Part shown: piece by piece, positions 44,749 to 52,503 of the stretch | Position numbering within the stretch: the stretch's first letter is position 1 | How the letters are laid out: every line of letters starts with the position of its first letter | NCBI GenBank assembly: GCA_019358875.1 | Contig: JAHHIF010000015.1 | Location: 62,001 to 126,000, forward strand | DNA: 64,000 bases | Source of the DNA: Symplocastrum torsivum CPER-KK1 | Lineage (GTDB): Bacteria; Cyanobacteriota; Cyanobacteriia; Cyanobacteriales; Coleofasciculaceae | Direction of reading: 5' to 3' | Position numbers and translations under genes: made by a program | Notes under the pieces: model-generated | Database searches by the model: none | What the model was told of the DNA's origin: nothing | Seen by the model: only the letters and a program-made list of their open reading frames with translations

Positions 44749-46467
44749 ATGGTATTACTCACTGACAGAAGCCAAAAGCGATTAACGATTCAGACGGGCG
44801 AAATAGCGGCAGATACAACAACGATTCGCTCATTGGACTGGGATCGCGATCGCTTTGATATTGAGTTTGGACTACAAAATGGTACAACCTACAACTCATT
44901 TCTGATTCGGGGCGAGAAAATCGCTTTAGTTGATACCTCTCATGAAAAGTTTCGTCAGCTATATTTAGACACCCTCAAAGGATTAATTGACCCTCCTAAA
45001 ATTGATTACCTAATTATTAGCCATACGGAGCCAGATCATAGCGGTTTGGTCAAAGATGTCCTTCAACTCGCGCCTGATGTGACAGTGGTAGGAGCAAAGG
45101 TGGCAATTCAGTTTCTTGAAGATTTCGTGCATCAGCCCTTTAAGCGGCAAATTGTCAAAAATGGCGACAAATTGGATTTGGGCAATGGGCACGTTCTAGA
45201 GTTTGTCAATGCCCCTAATCTACACTGGCCTGACACAATCTTCAGCTACGACGCAGGAACTCAGGTAATCTTCACTTGCGATGCGTTTGGGATGCACTAC
45301 TGCTCAGAGAGTACCTTTGATGAAGATTTAAGCAGGATTGAACCGGATTATCGATTTTACTACGACTGCCTAATGGCTCCAAATGCCCGTTCTGTGCTGT
45401 CTGCCCTCAAGCGGATGGGCGAGTTGGGTGAAGTAAAGATGGTTGCTAATGGTCATGGGCCATTGCTACGCCACAATGTTGAAGAATTAGTGAGTCGCTA
45501 CCGCCGTTGGAGTCAAGCGCAGACAAAAGCAGAGACATCGGTTGTTGTGTTTTATGCTTCAGACTACGGCTATAGCGATCGCCTTTCCCAAGCCCTCGCT
45601 AGAGGTATCACCAAAACTGGTGTTGGTGTAGAGATGATGGACTTAAAATCCGCCGACCCTCAAGAAGTGCAGGAATTGGTCAGTCGTGCGGGTGGAATCG
45701 CGATCGCAATGCCTCCAGTATCCAGTAAGACGGCGGCGGCGGCTGTGGGCACAGTACTTGCTGCGGCTAAGTCTAAGCAAGCGATCGGTATTTTCGAGTC
45801 TTACGGTGGGGATGACGAACCGATTGACCCTCTATTAAGACAATTCCGGGATTTGGGCTTGAAAGAAGGCTTTCCTGCGATTCGGGTTAAGGATACCCCG
45901 ACAGAAGCGACGTATCAACTTTTTGAAGAAGCGGGTACGGATATGGGGCAGTTGCTGACACGCGATCGCGGTATCAAGCAAAGAAAATCTCTTGATACTG
46001 AACTCGATAAAGCGCTAGGACGGATTAGTGGCGGATTGTATATTATCACCGCGAAAAAAGGTGATATTAAGGGCGCGATGCTAGCCTCCTGGGTATCTCA
46101 AGCCAGCTTCCAACCCTTGGGCTTGACGATTGCGGTGGCGAAAGACCGGGCGATTGAGTCGTTGATGCAAGTAGGTGATCGCTTTATCCTCAATATCTTA
46201 GAAGAAGGTAACTACCAAGCACTAATGAAGCACTTCCTCAAGCGCTTCCCACCTGGTGCCGACCGTTTTGCTGGGGTGAAAACTCAACCTGCTGAAAATG
46301 GTTCCCCAATCCTGACTGATGCCCTAGCTTATATAGAGTGCAAGGTTTCTAGCCGGATGGAACTTAGTGACCATTGGGTTGTTTATGCGACAGTTGATGC
46401 GGGTCGTGTTTCCAAGTCTGATGCTCTCACCGCCGTTCACCATCGCAAAGTCGGGAACTATTATTAA
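44749..46467 (+). CDS. flv3: Class C flavodiiron protein, canonical ligands (Flv3 type)
   Basis: 572 residues in three domains. A metallo-lactamase-like diiron domain (1-260) keeps the canonical ligands H92-x-E94-x-D96-H97 (SHTEPDHSG), LHWPD and NGHGP. A flavodoxin domain (about 265-405; VVVFYASDYGYSDRLSQ) and a flavin reductase domain (about 430-572; GGLYIITAKKGDIKGAM) follow. Together with Flv1 it reduces O2 to water with electrons from photosystem I, without making reactive oxygen. Canonical iron ligands fit Flv3 or Flv4; the C-terminal domain resembles Flv3 better. The gene for its non-canonical partner is 440 bp downstream, with a small membrane protein between. Confidence 0.85.
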   Translation: MVLLTDRSQKRLTIQTGEIAADTTTIRSLDWDRDRFDIEFGLQNGTTYNSFLIRGEKIALVDTSHEKFRQLYLDTLKGLIDPPKIDYLIISHTEPDHSGLVKDVLQLAPDVTVVGAKVAIQFLEDFVHQPFKRQIVKNGDKLDLGNGHVLEFVNAPNLHWPDTIFSYDAGTQVIFTCDAFGMHYCSESTFDEDLSRIEPDYRFYYDCLMAPNARSVLSALKRMGELGEVKMVANGHGPLLRHNVEELVSRYRRWSQAQTKAETSVVVFYASDYGYSDRLSQALARGITKTGVGVEMMDLKSADPQEVQELVSRAGGIAIAMPPVSSKTAAAAVGTVLAAAKSKQAIGIFESYGGDDEPIDPLLRQFRDLGLKEGFPAIRVKDTPTEATYQLFEEAGTDMGQLLTRDRGIKQRKSLDTELDKALGRISGGLYIITAKKGDIKGAMLASWVSQASFQPLGLTIAVAKDRAIESLMQVGDRFILNILEEGNYQALMKHFLKRFPPGADRFAGVKTQPAENGSPILTDALAYIECKVSSRMELSDHWVVYATVDAGRVSKSDALTAVHHRKVGNYY

Positions 46468-46475
46468 AGGGATTC

Positions 46476-46496
46476 AGGGTGGGCATTTCCCACCCT
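46476..46496 (+). repeat. Hairpin between flavodiiron genes
   Basis: AGGGTGGG and CCCACCCT flank CATTT. No T-run follows, so it probably serves as an mRNA stabiliser or weak attenuator rather than terminator. On the minus strand it begins GTAGGGTGGG, linking it to the dispersed GTAGGG palindromes. Confidence 0.7.
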
Positions 46497-46524
46497 ACAA
46501 CTATCCATAGGGAAAGGTTGGAAG

Positions 46525-46887
46525 ATGCTAGAAAAACCAGAAGAATTGGCTATAACTTTATCGGCTTCACCCAACCTTCCTACTAAGAACTCTCGAAATC
46601 TCAACAGAACTATTGCATTAGTTGAGGAGCTATTAGCCAAATCAAAGTCACCCAATGAGGCATTAGATTGGGCTAGAGTACGCGAGGTGATTCTTCGCCA
46701 GAATGAAGAAGTTAAACGAGAAAACCACCTGCGTTTTCTGGAAAAAAGCCAAATTATCTATAAGATTTCATTCTCCGGGGTTGCTTTCGTAGTCGGGATA
46801 GTGCTTTTTATCTGTGGCTATAAAGATGCTCTTTATCTAATCGGTGTAGGATTTGTGCCGCTAATTTCACGAAAAAAACCTACTTAG
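46525..46887 (+). CDS. Small membrane protein inside the flavodiiron operon
   Basis: 120 residues. The N-terminal 75 are soluble, with helices NRTIALVEELLAK and DWARVREVILRQNEEVKREN. Two closely spaced membrane helices follow (about 78-97, ISFSGVAFVVGIVLFICGY, and 100-115, ALYLIGVGFVPLI). It is 19 bp before flv1 and 57 bp after flv3, so likely part of the same unit. The flv4-sll0218-flv2 operon of other cyanobacteria also has a small membrane protein between two flavodiiron genes, but this one is shorter and I cannot equate them. Confidence 0.7.
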   Translation: MLEKPEELAITLSASPNLPTKNSRNLNRTIALVEELLAKSKSPNEALDWARVREVILRQNEEVKRENHLRFLEKSQIIYKISFSGVAFVVGIVLFICGYKDALYLIGVGFVPLISRKKPT

Positions 46888-46906
46888 GCATTTTAGAGTA
46901 ACACTC

Positions 46907-48634
46907 ATGTTAGAAACGAAGCAAAGAGATGTCCAAGTTCTCCCAATCGGTGCAGAAACAACAGTCTTGCGATCGCGTACTTGGGATAGACTCAAGTTTG
47001 AAATCGAATACGCCCTACAACGAGGCACCACGGCTAATTCTTATTTAATTCAAGCCGATAAAATTGCTCTTTTTGACCCACCCGGTGAATCATTTACTGA
47101 AATATTCTTGGCGGCATTGCAACGTCGCATAGACCCAACCTCGTTGGATTATGTGATTCTCGGTCATGTCAATCCGAACCGGGGCGTTACGCTGAAAGCC
47201 TTGCTAGAGAAAGCTCCTCAGATTACCTTTGTTTGCTCAAATCCAGCCGCGATCGCTTTACGCGCTATTTTGCCAGACCACGACCTCAACATCAAGGTCG
47301 TGCGGGGAGAACAAACCCTAGATTTAGGCAGAGGTCATCACCTGCAATTTATCCCAACTCCTAGCCCCCGTTGGCCAGACGCCGTCTGTACCCACGACCC
47401 ACAAACGGAAATTCTCTTTACCGATAAGTTATTTGGGGCGCACGTCTGCGGTGACCAGGTACTTGACGAAGGATGGGCGACGATTAGCGAAGACCGACGC
47501 TATTACTTCGATTGCCTAATGGCACCCCACGCACGGTATGTAGAAACAGCGTTAGATAAACTTACTGACTTCCAAGCCAGGATTTATGCAACAGGTCATG
47601 GCCCCTTAGTACGCTATAGCCTCATCCTACTAACTCAGTATTATCGCCAGTGGTGTGAGCAGCAAAAGTCTCAGGATACGACTGTTGCCTTGATTTATGC
47701 TTCGGCTTATGGTAATACAGCGACATTGGCACAAGCGATCGCACGGGGCATTACAAAAGCAGGGGTTGGAGTTGAATCGATTAACAGCGAAGTTGCTCAA
47801 CCTTCGGAAATCCGGGAAGCGATAGAGAAATCTGACGGGTTTATTATGGGTTCCCCAACCCTTGGCGGTCATGCACCAACGCCCATCCAAACCGCATTGG
47901 GTTTGGTACTATCTACGGCTACTAAAACTAAACTTGCTGGTGTCTTTGGTTCCTACGGTTGGAGTGGTGAAGCCATTGACTTGATTGAGGATAAATTCCG
48001 CGATGCAGGTTATCGCTTTGGCTTCGAGACAATTCGGGTTAAATTCAAACCCACCGATGTCACCTTAAAGTTCTGTGAAGAAGCAGGCACGGACTTTGCC
48101 CAATCGCTAAAGAAAGCCAAAAAATCCCGAACCCCCAAGCAACCCGTCGGTGACTCCCAAGCTGCCCGTACCGAACAAGCGGTGGGGCGTTTGATTGGTT
48201 CTCTATGTATTGTCACCGCTAAACAAGGAGAAGTTAATGGTGCGATGCTTGCGGATTGGGTGTCTCAAGCCACGTTTACGCCTCCAGGTCTGACTATTGC
48301 TGTTGCCAAAGACCGGGCGATTGAATCACTGATGCACTCTGGAGATAAATTTGTCTTAAATATTCTCGAAGAGGGGAAGCATTTGGGTTTGATGAAGCAT
48401 TTCCTCAAGCCATTTAGTCCCGGTGAAGACCGATTCGCTGGGGTTGCGACTCAAGAGGCTGAGAATGGCTGCCCGATTCTGACTGACTCCCTCGCTTATC
48501 TAGAATGCACGGTTGAAAATCGCATGGAATGCGGCGATCACTGGCTCGTCTATGGGGTTGTCAAGAATGGCAAAGTACTACAACCCGAAGGCGTTACGGC
48601 TGTGCATCATCGTAAATCAGGCACTCATTACTAA
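46907..48634 (+). CDS. flv1: Class C flavodiiron protein, non-canonical ligands (Flv1 type)
   Basis: 575 residues with the same three domains as its neighbour. The diiron site is replaced: H87-x-N89-x-N91-R92 (GHVNPNRG) instead of HxExDH, and RWPD instead of HWPD. This is typical of Flv1 and Flv2, which cannot bind the diiron centre and work as hetero-oligomer partners. The flavodoxin domain (VALIYASAYGNTATLAQAI) and flavin reductase domain (GSLCIVTAKQGEVNGAM) are intact. By the wording of the C-terminal domain it matches Flv1 better than Flv2, but that is judged by memory. It follows the small membrane protein by 19 bp. Confidence 0.82.
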   Translation: MLETKQRDVQVLPIGAETTVLRSRTWDRLKFEIEYALQRGTTANSYLIQADKIALFDPPGESFTEIFLAALQRRIDPTSLDYVILGHVNPNRGVTLKALLEKAPQITFVCSNPAAIALRAILPDHDLNIKVVRGEQTLDLGRGHHLQFIPTPSPRWPDAVCTHDPQTEILFTDKLFGAHVCGDQVLDEGWATISEDRRYYFDCLMAPHARYVETALDKLTDFQARIYATGHGPLVRYSLILLTQYYRQWCEQQKSQDTTVALIYASAYGNTATLAQAIARGITKAGVGVESINSEVAQPSEIREAIEKSDGFIMGSPTLGGHAPTPIQTALGLVLSTATKTKLAGVFGSYGWSGEAIDLIEDKFRDAGYRFGFETIRVKFKPTDVTLKFCEEAGTDFAQSLKKAKKSRTPKQPVGDSQAARTEQAVGRLIGSLCIVTAKQGEVNGAMLADWVSQATFTPPGLTIAVAKDRAIESLMHSGDKFVLNILEEGKHLGLMKHFLKPFSPGEDRFAGVATQEAENGCPILTDSLAYLECTVENRMECGDHWLVYGVVKNGKVLQPEGVTAVHHRKSGTHY

Positions 48635-49044
48635 GCCGTCAACATTTCGTTTTCACAAGGATACTTGTGGCGATAAGTCGTAGAGACGTACCCTTTGGGA
48701 ACGGCTAGGCTAGCGCCTCGCTAGTGCTGACGCACCGCTACGCTAACGCTAACGCCGAACCGCCGGAATGTCTCTACAAAGTTTTATGGGTTGCCGAAAA
48801 AGGGGATAGCTGACCCGGATTCGTATCACTTAAGATTCAGGAGTTACGCAGCTAATCGCTGAAAGCCTGATTTTGTCATAGGAACTTGGCAATGCCAAGC
48901 CTGTACAGCGTGTTGAAGTGGTAACCCTAAATCATATAGTTTCGTTTCGTGAAAACTCTTCCATCGGAGGGATGGTCTTAGGTTAAGATTTGGTTAATCA
49001 TAGATTAAAGAAAACCTGTTGAGCAAGACTCTATTTCTAAAATC
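48635..49044. other. Spacer of 410 bp with a palindrome-ended element
   Basis: Contains the 98-bp element at 48680-48777, described separately. The remainder (48778-49044) has no clear gene, and holds the leader of the next small gene. Confidence 0.6.
48680..48777. repeat. Dispersed element bounded by GTAGAGAC inverted repeats
   Basis: GTAGAGAC (48680-48687) and GTCTCTAC (48770-48777) end a GC-rich stretch that contains tandem cgctaacg units and a ggctaggctagcgcc palindrome. Such elements are common between genes in filamentous cyanobacteria. No coding capacity. Confidence 0.7.
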
Positions 49045-49308
49045 ATGAAAAATCTTGACCCAATGAACAAAAACGGCTTTCTCTATCCGCGAAGCCGCTA
49101 CTATGGAGCGTTTTCGCCGGAAACTCTAGCGTTTAATGCCAATTTACAAGAATTTGCTCAGAAAATTTCTTATATTTCTGCTTTAGAGACAGGAGGTAAA
49201 TTATCTCCTGAGGAAGCTTACACTCAGGTAAAGCGTTTGTGGAAGCAGTTGAAGCAGAGTAAGAAGGAACTGAGAATTGGCTCAAATCCATCACCAGAGA
49301 CGAAGTAG
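49045..49308 (+). CDS. Small conserved cyanobacterial protein (DUF7219-like)
   Basis: 87 residues: FLYPRSRYYGAFSPETLAFN, LQEFAQKISYISALETGGKL and SPEEAYTQVKRLWKQLKQSKK. This layout (a FLYPRSRYYG start, then three helices) is a small cyanobacteria-only family, which I recall as DUF7219. It is soluble and has no known function. The ATG lacks a clear ribosome-binding site; an in-frame ATG at residue 7 is also possible. Confidence 0.75.
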   Translation: MKNLDPMNKNGFLYPRSRYYGAFSPETLAFNANLQEFAQKISYISALETGGKLSPEEAYTQVKRLWKQLKQSKKELRIGSNPSPETK

Positions 49309-49421
49309 TTATTTTAGCCAATACATCTTCATTGAAAAATTGAAACAATCTATTCAAGCCAGGGAGTTGGCAAGTGCTGCTTTTGTCGTCGTACCGTAGT
49401 CCAATTCTCAAATAGCGATCG

Positions 49422-49787
49422 ATGGCAAAGGTATTGGTGATTGAAGATGACGAACTGCTGCGTGAGAGTATCCTACACATATTAAACACAAGAGAGTTTA
49501 ATGCGATCGGCGCTGGAGATGGTCGCTGCGGATTGCAGTTAGCCAAAGAATTTGTTCCAGATTTAATTTTGTGTGATGTAAGGATGCCAGAAATGAATGG
49601 CTATGAGGTTTTGAGGTCGTTACGTCAAGACCCAGTTACGGCAAGCCTTCCTTTTATCTTCCTCACTGCTGAGTCTAGCGAAGATGTCCTTCGCCAAGGG
49701 GAATTATTGGGAGCAAACGGCTATCTGACCAAGCCCTTTGCCACAGCTGAACTTCTGGAAGTCCTCGAAACCCATCTCAGGAAATAA
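49422..49787 (+). CDS. Single-domain response regulator (CheY type)
   Basis: 121 residues, receiver domain only. The acidic pair D9-D10, the phospho-acceptor D52 in LILCDVRMPEMNGYE, a Thr in LTAE and the Lys in TKPF are present, so it should be phosphorylated. No output domain and no kinase gene next to it, so it is an orphan that probably relays to another protein. It starts at ATG 49422 after a 113-bp spacer. Confidence 0.92.
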   Translation: MAKVLVIEDDELLRESILHILNTREFNAIGAGDGRCGLQLAKEFVPDLILCDVRMPEMNGYEVLRSLRQDPVTASLPFIFLTAESSEDVLRQGELLGANGYLTKPFATAELLEVLETHLRK

Positions 49788-49914
49788 AACTTTTTTCTCA
49801 GGTGAAGTTTCTAGGAAGTAGAAAAAATAATTAAACGCATATCCCGTCTCGATCCCTCCCCGATTCGGAGAGGGGTATCTGGTGCCCTTGCCTCATAGAG
49901 ACAGAGCAAGGAAA

Positions 49915-49949
49915 ACAAAAAAGCTGATAGCTGGCGGCTTTCTGCTATA
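49915..49949. repeat. Degenerate CTGA repeat (short copy)
   Basis: AAAAAAGCTGATAGCTGGCG and GGCTTTCTGC form a partial copy of the CTGA repeat found at 15747, 26148 and 41241. Located upstream of the PAP2 phosphatase gene. Confidence 0.45.
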
Positions 49950-49987
49950 TCTGTGACTTCCATCAATACTCTCACTGGAGTAAGCGA

Positions 49988-50692
49988 ATGTTTAACTCTG
50001 AAGTCTGGAGACTTCTGCAGTCTTTCTTGAGCTTTCTCAAGCGTCTACTGACTAAGCATTGGCGATCGCTCCTACTGCTATTGATTGGAGTTTTTTTGCC
50101 GTTACAGGTTTTTGGGGAGCTTGCTGAGGAGGTTTGGGAGAACGAAGGGGGTTTCCCTTGGGATGTGCCGCTTCTGTTAGCCATTCGCACAACAGCGCGA
50201 CCTCAACTAGATGTTTTTGCAGTAACGCTGACTAAGTTTGGCGTGTTTTGGGGGGTATTTCCGGTCGCTGCTGTCGTTGTGCTAATTTTGTTCAGACAAC
50301 GACGGTGGCGAGCGCTTGCTTATTTAACCACCACTTTGTTAGGAAGCATCGTCATCAATCGTACTGCCAAAGTTCTGCTGCATCGAGTACGTCCCCATTT
50401 GTGGGAGTCACCAGCGCCAGAGTTTGATTATGGATTTCCGAGTGGTCATGCGATGTCGAGTATGACGTTGGTGGCGGCTTTGCTGATTTTGACTTGGCAT
50501 AGCCGTTGGCGCTTGCCAGTTCTGGTTGTTGGGGGCTTGTTTGTCTTAACGATTGGCTGGACAAGGCTCTATTTGGGGGTTCACTACCCTAGTGATATTT
50601 TGGCAGGCTGGATGGCTTCAGTTGCTTGGGCAGTGGGGGTTAGTGTACTTCTGAGACTACATCCCACGAACAGGCGCTCAAAGAATCAATAG
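49988..50692 (+). CDS. PAP2-type membrane phosphatase
   Basis: 234 residues with about six membrane helices. The three PAP2 motifs are complete: K-x6-RP as KVLLHRVRP, PSGH as GFPSGHAMSS, and SR-x5-H-x3-D as TRLYLGVHYPSDILAG, with TR in place of SR. The family removes phosphate from lipid substrates such as phosphatidate or undecaprenyl diphosphate; which applies is not visible. Start is ATG 49988. Single gene. Confidence 0.9.
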   Translation: MFNSEVWRLLQSFLSFLKRLLTKHWRSLLLLLIGVFLPLQVFGELAEEVWENEGGFPWDVPLLLAIRTTARPQLDVFAVTLTKFGVFWGVFPVAAVVVLILFRQRRWRALAYLTTTLLGSIVINRTAKVLLHRVRPHLWESPAPEFDYGFPSGHAMSSMTLVAALLILTWHSRWRLPVLVVGGLFVLTIGWTRLYLGVHYPSDILAGWMASVAWAVGVSVLLRLHPTNRRSKNQ

Positions 50693-50884
50693 AAATAGCA
50701 GGGGAGGGAAATTTTCATGCCATCGTTGTGAGTATTGGCTCATGATGCCTTCCCTTCTTGTGACGCTCCTACACCTCCCTAACGGATGAGACGTGAGGCT
50801 CCTGCGGGGTTAGCTGAATCTAGACGATCGCAAATTTTATTCAGTTTCATCTGTTAAAAGGAAGAGAAAACTGGGAACTATAGA

Positions 50885-50904
50885 TGTGGAACGATATTTC
50901 CACA
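50885..50904. promoter_or_regulatory. Stem-loop in the leader of the RNase III-like gene
   Basis: TGTGGAA (50885-50891) and TTCCACA (50898-50904) form a 7-bp stem around CGATAT, about 35 bases before ATG. It could be an autoregulatory RNA site or a protein-binding palindrome. Confidence 0.4.
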
Positions 50905-50938
50905 CTATTAAATTTTCCATCCCAGTGGAGAGATAGAG

Positions 50939-51604
50939 ATGCCTGAACTACCAAACTTCCGCAATGCTTCACTCCTCAGCCTTGCGCTTACCCATTGCTC
51001 CTACCGTGATGAACATGGGGGACTCGAAGACAATGAACGACTGAAGTATCTCGGTAACTCTGCCCTAGTTTTTTTGAGCAGTGCGTTTCTCTATAAGCTT
51101 TACCCAGAGATGGGGGAAGGAGAACTGACCTATCGGCGTTCTTCATTAATCAATCAAAATCAACTAGCAAAGTTCGCAATCGTCCTGGGCATCGATAAAC
51201 AAATGCTAGTTGGCACAGAGGTAGTCAAAGAAGAGGGCGACCTAAGTACAACGTTACTTAGTAACATATTTCAAGCGATTATCGGTGCCTACTTTCTAGA
51301 CTCCGGCATTGATGCTGTCCGTGCTTTTGTTAAACCTCTGTTCACCTCAGTACTAAGAAAAACAACTCGTTCTCGCTCTAGCCTGGATTACAAGGCTTTG
51401 TTTCAGCAATGGTCGCTCTTAAACGTTGGTCAAGTGCCTGATTATTTCATCCTTGAAGAGTCTCAACCAAATTGCCCTACAAGATTCACCGCCGCCGCCT
51501 GCGTAAGTGGCGAAGTGTATGGTGTGGCAACAGAGAGTAATCAACAATCTGCCGAGAAGCTTGCGGCTGAAGCGGCACTGAAAAAACTTGGACTAATGTT
51601 TTAG
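50939..51604 (+). CDS. RNase III-like protein with degenerate active site plus dsRBD
   Basis: 221 residues, RNase III layout: endonuclease domain (about 5-135) and double-stranded RNA-binding domain (about 145-220; TRFTAAACVSGEVYGV, SAEKLAAEAALKKL). The signature reads NERLKYLGNSAL and the second motif SNIFQAIIGAYFLD. By E. coli numbering E38 is kept (E33 here), but E41 is K36, D45 is N40, D114 is N109 and E117 is Q112. Metal binding, and hence cleavage, should be lost. It may bind dsRNA without cutting, or partner an active RNase III as heterodimer (inference). It starts at ATG 50939 (GGAGAG nearby), and a stem-loop lies in the leader. Confidence 0.85.
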   Translation: MPELPNFRNASLLSLALTHCSYRDEHGGLEDNERLKYLGNSALVFLSSAFLYKLYPEMGEGELTYRRSSLINQNQLAKFAIVLGIDKQMLVGTEVVKEEGDLSTTLLSNIFQAIIGAYFLDSGIDAVRAFVKPLFTSVLRKTTRSRSSLDYKALFQQWSLLNVGQVPDYFILEESQPNCPTRFTAAACVSGEVYGVATESNQQSAEKLAAEAALKKLGLMF

Positions 51605-51623
51605 ATCAAGGGAAAGGCGATCG

Positions 51624-51776
51624 CTATCTCTTAACGGATGCTTTGATTTCCTCCCACGTCAGCACATGATCTGGAACACAATCTTTATCAGCAATTCGAC
51701 GAGCAAGCTCTTGCTTCTGTGCATTGGTTAGATCAGGGTAAACTTGCTCGGCTGCAATACCACTATCCCAAATTGC
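51624..51776 (-). pseudogene. Truncated addiction-module antitoxin
   Basis: On the minus strand an open frame of 50 codons follows TAA (51777-51779) with no start: AIWDSGIAAEQVYPDLTNAQ, then KQELARRIADKDCVPDHVLT and WEEIKASVKR. It matches the latter part of the TIGR02574-type antitoxin family (LWDSIA ... ELxRRxAxxx...P...WEEV/I), of which a complete member sits at 52091. The first 15 or so residues are lost exactly where the toxin gene now ends, 20 bp upstream. Confidence 0.7.
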
Positions 51777-51798
51777 TTACACAAGTAGGTTGTTGCTC

Positions 51799-52101
51799 CT
51801 ATGGCAGCCGACTGCGCCATTTCTTTGGATCTTGAGAACAATGAAAAACTGAGTAGACAATAATTGTATTGTCTGAATACTCATAGAAAAGAACGTAAGG
51901 GAATCGCCGAACTACAGCCCTTCGATAGCTTTCATAAACTACCCGGTAAAGCTCTGGATTCCGCCGGATGAACTGAATACAAGCATCGACACAACGAAGA
52001 AACTCTTCACCTAAACCAGATTCCTGTTCTTCGTACCAAAAATAAGCTTGAGCCGCATCTTGTTCTGCCTCTGGCAGAATAATCAGACTTCTAAGCACCA
52101 T
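51799..52101 (-). CDS. RelE/ParE-family toxin
   Basis: 100 residues from ATG 52101. The ParE/RelE toxin fold is clear: ILPEAEQDAAQAYFWYEEQE, LGEEFLRCVDACIQFIRRNP, VRRFPYVLFYEY, and the C-terminal VYSVFHCSQDPKKWRSR. The start codon overlaps the end of the antitoxin by 11 bases (ATG...TAG), as is usual in such pairs. A longer frame extends back through the antitoxin gene but that is shadow. ParE types poison gyrase and RelE types cut ribosomal mRNA; this member cannot be placed by eye. Confidence 0.88.
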   Translation of the reverse strand: MVLRSLIILPEAEQDAAQAYFWYEEQESGLGEEFLRCVDACIQFIRRNPELYRVVYESYRRAVVRRFPYVLFYEYSDNTIIVYSVFHCSQDPKKWRSRLP

Positions 52102-52318
52102 GCTGTCTGCTACGAATTCGTTCCTTAACGGCTTCCCATGAACTGCCTGAGTCAGAATTTTGCAAATAGATTGCTTTCCTCCTAGCAAGTTCTTCTTTTT
52201 GCCAATCAAGCACAGGGATTTGATCGGGAACCAAGGCAATACTGTCCCATAAGTCTTCGAGAAGTTGCAATTTTTCTGAGAGGGTTAACTCAAAAACCTG
52301 AGCAAATTCTGCGTTCAT
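52091..52318 (-). CDS. Addiction-module antitoxin (TIGR02574 type)
   Basis: 75 residues: MNAEFAQVFELTLSEKLQLL, EDLWDSIALVPDQIPVLDW, then KEELARRKAIYLQNSDSGSS and WEAVKERIRSRQ. The LSEKLQLLEDLWDSI core and WEAVKERI end are the family hallmarks. It should neutralise the RelE/ParE toxin, whose gene overlaps by 11 bases downstream. Transcription runs away from the helicase gene, with 185 bp between them. Confidence 0.88.
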   Translation of the reverse strand: MNAEFAQVFELTLSEKLQLLEDLWDSIALVPDQIPVLDWQKEELARRKAIYLQNSDSGSSWEAVKERIRSRQHGA

Positions 52319-52471
52319 ACTAACCTCGCTCAGTAACTAGCCATTATTTTGTTCTCAGTCTATCACTACCAACACTGATGTCCTCAGAATGACGTTTTGA
52401 GAAGCTATTCAACCGCTTGAAGAACAAACGAACTTCTGATGCACCTTGACGATTTCAGGACAGGTAGTCTA

Positions 52472-52503
52472 AATTAGGTATACCTATTCAGGAGTACCTA
52501 ATT
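52472..52503 (+). promoter_or_regulatory. Inverted repeat with the Shine-Dalgarno in its loop
   Basis: AATTAGGTA (52472-52480) and TACCTAATT (52495-52503) pair perfectly over nine bases. The 14-base loop contains GGAG (52491-52494), and ATG follows the arm at 52504 directly. TAGGTATACCTA (52475-52486) is a nested perfect palindrome, so there are three TAGGTA half-sites. It could act as operator or as an RNA hairpin that masks the start. Confidence 0.75.

Noticed and set aside
52102..52239. 46-codon N-terminal extension of the toxin frame
   Set aside because: It lies wholly inside the antitoxin gene in another frame; the toxin fold begins at ATG 52101.
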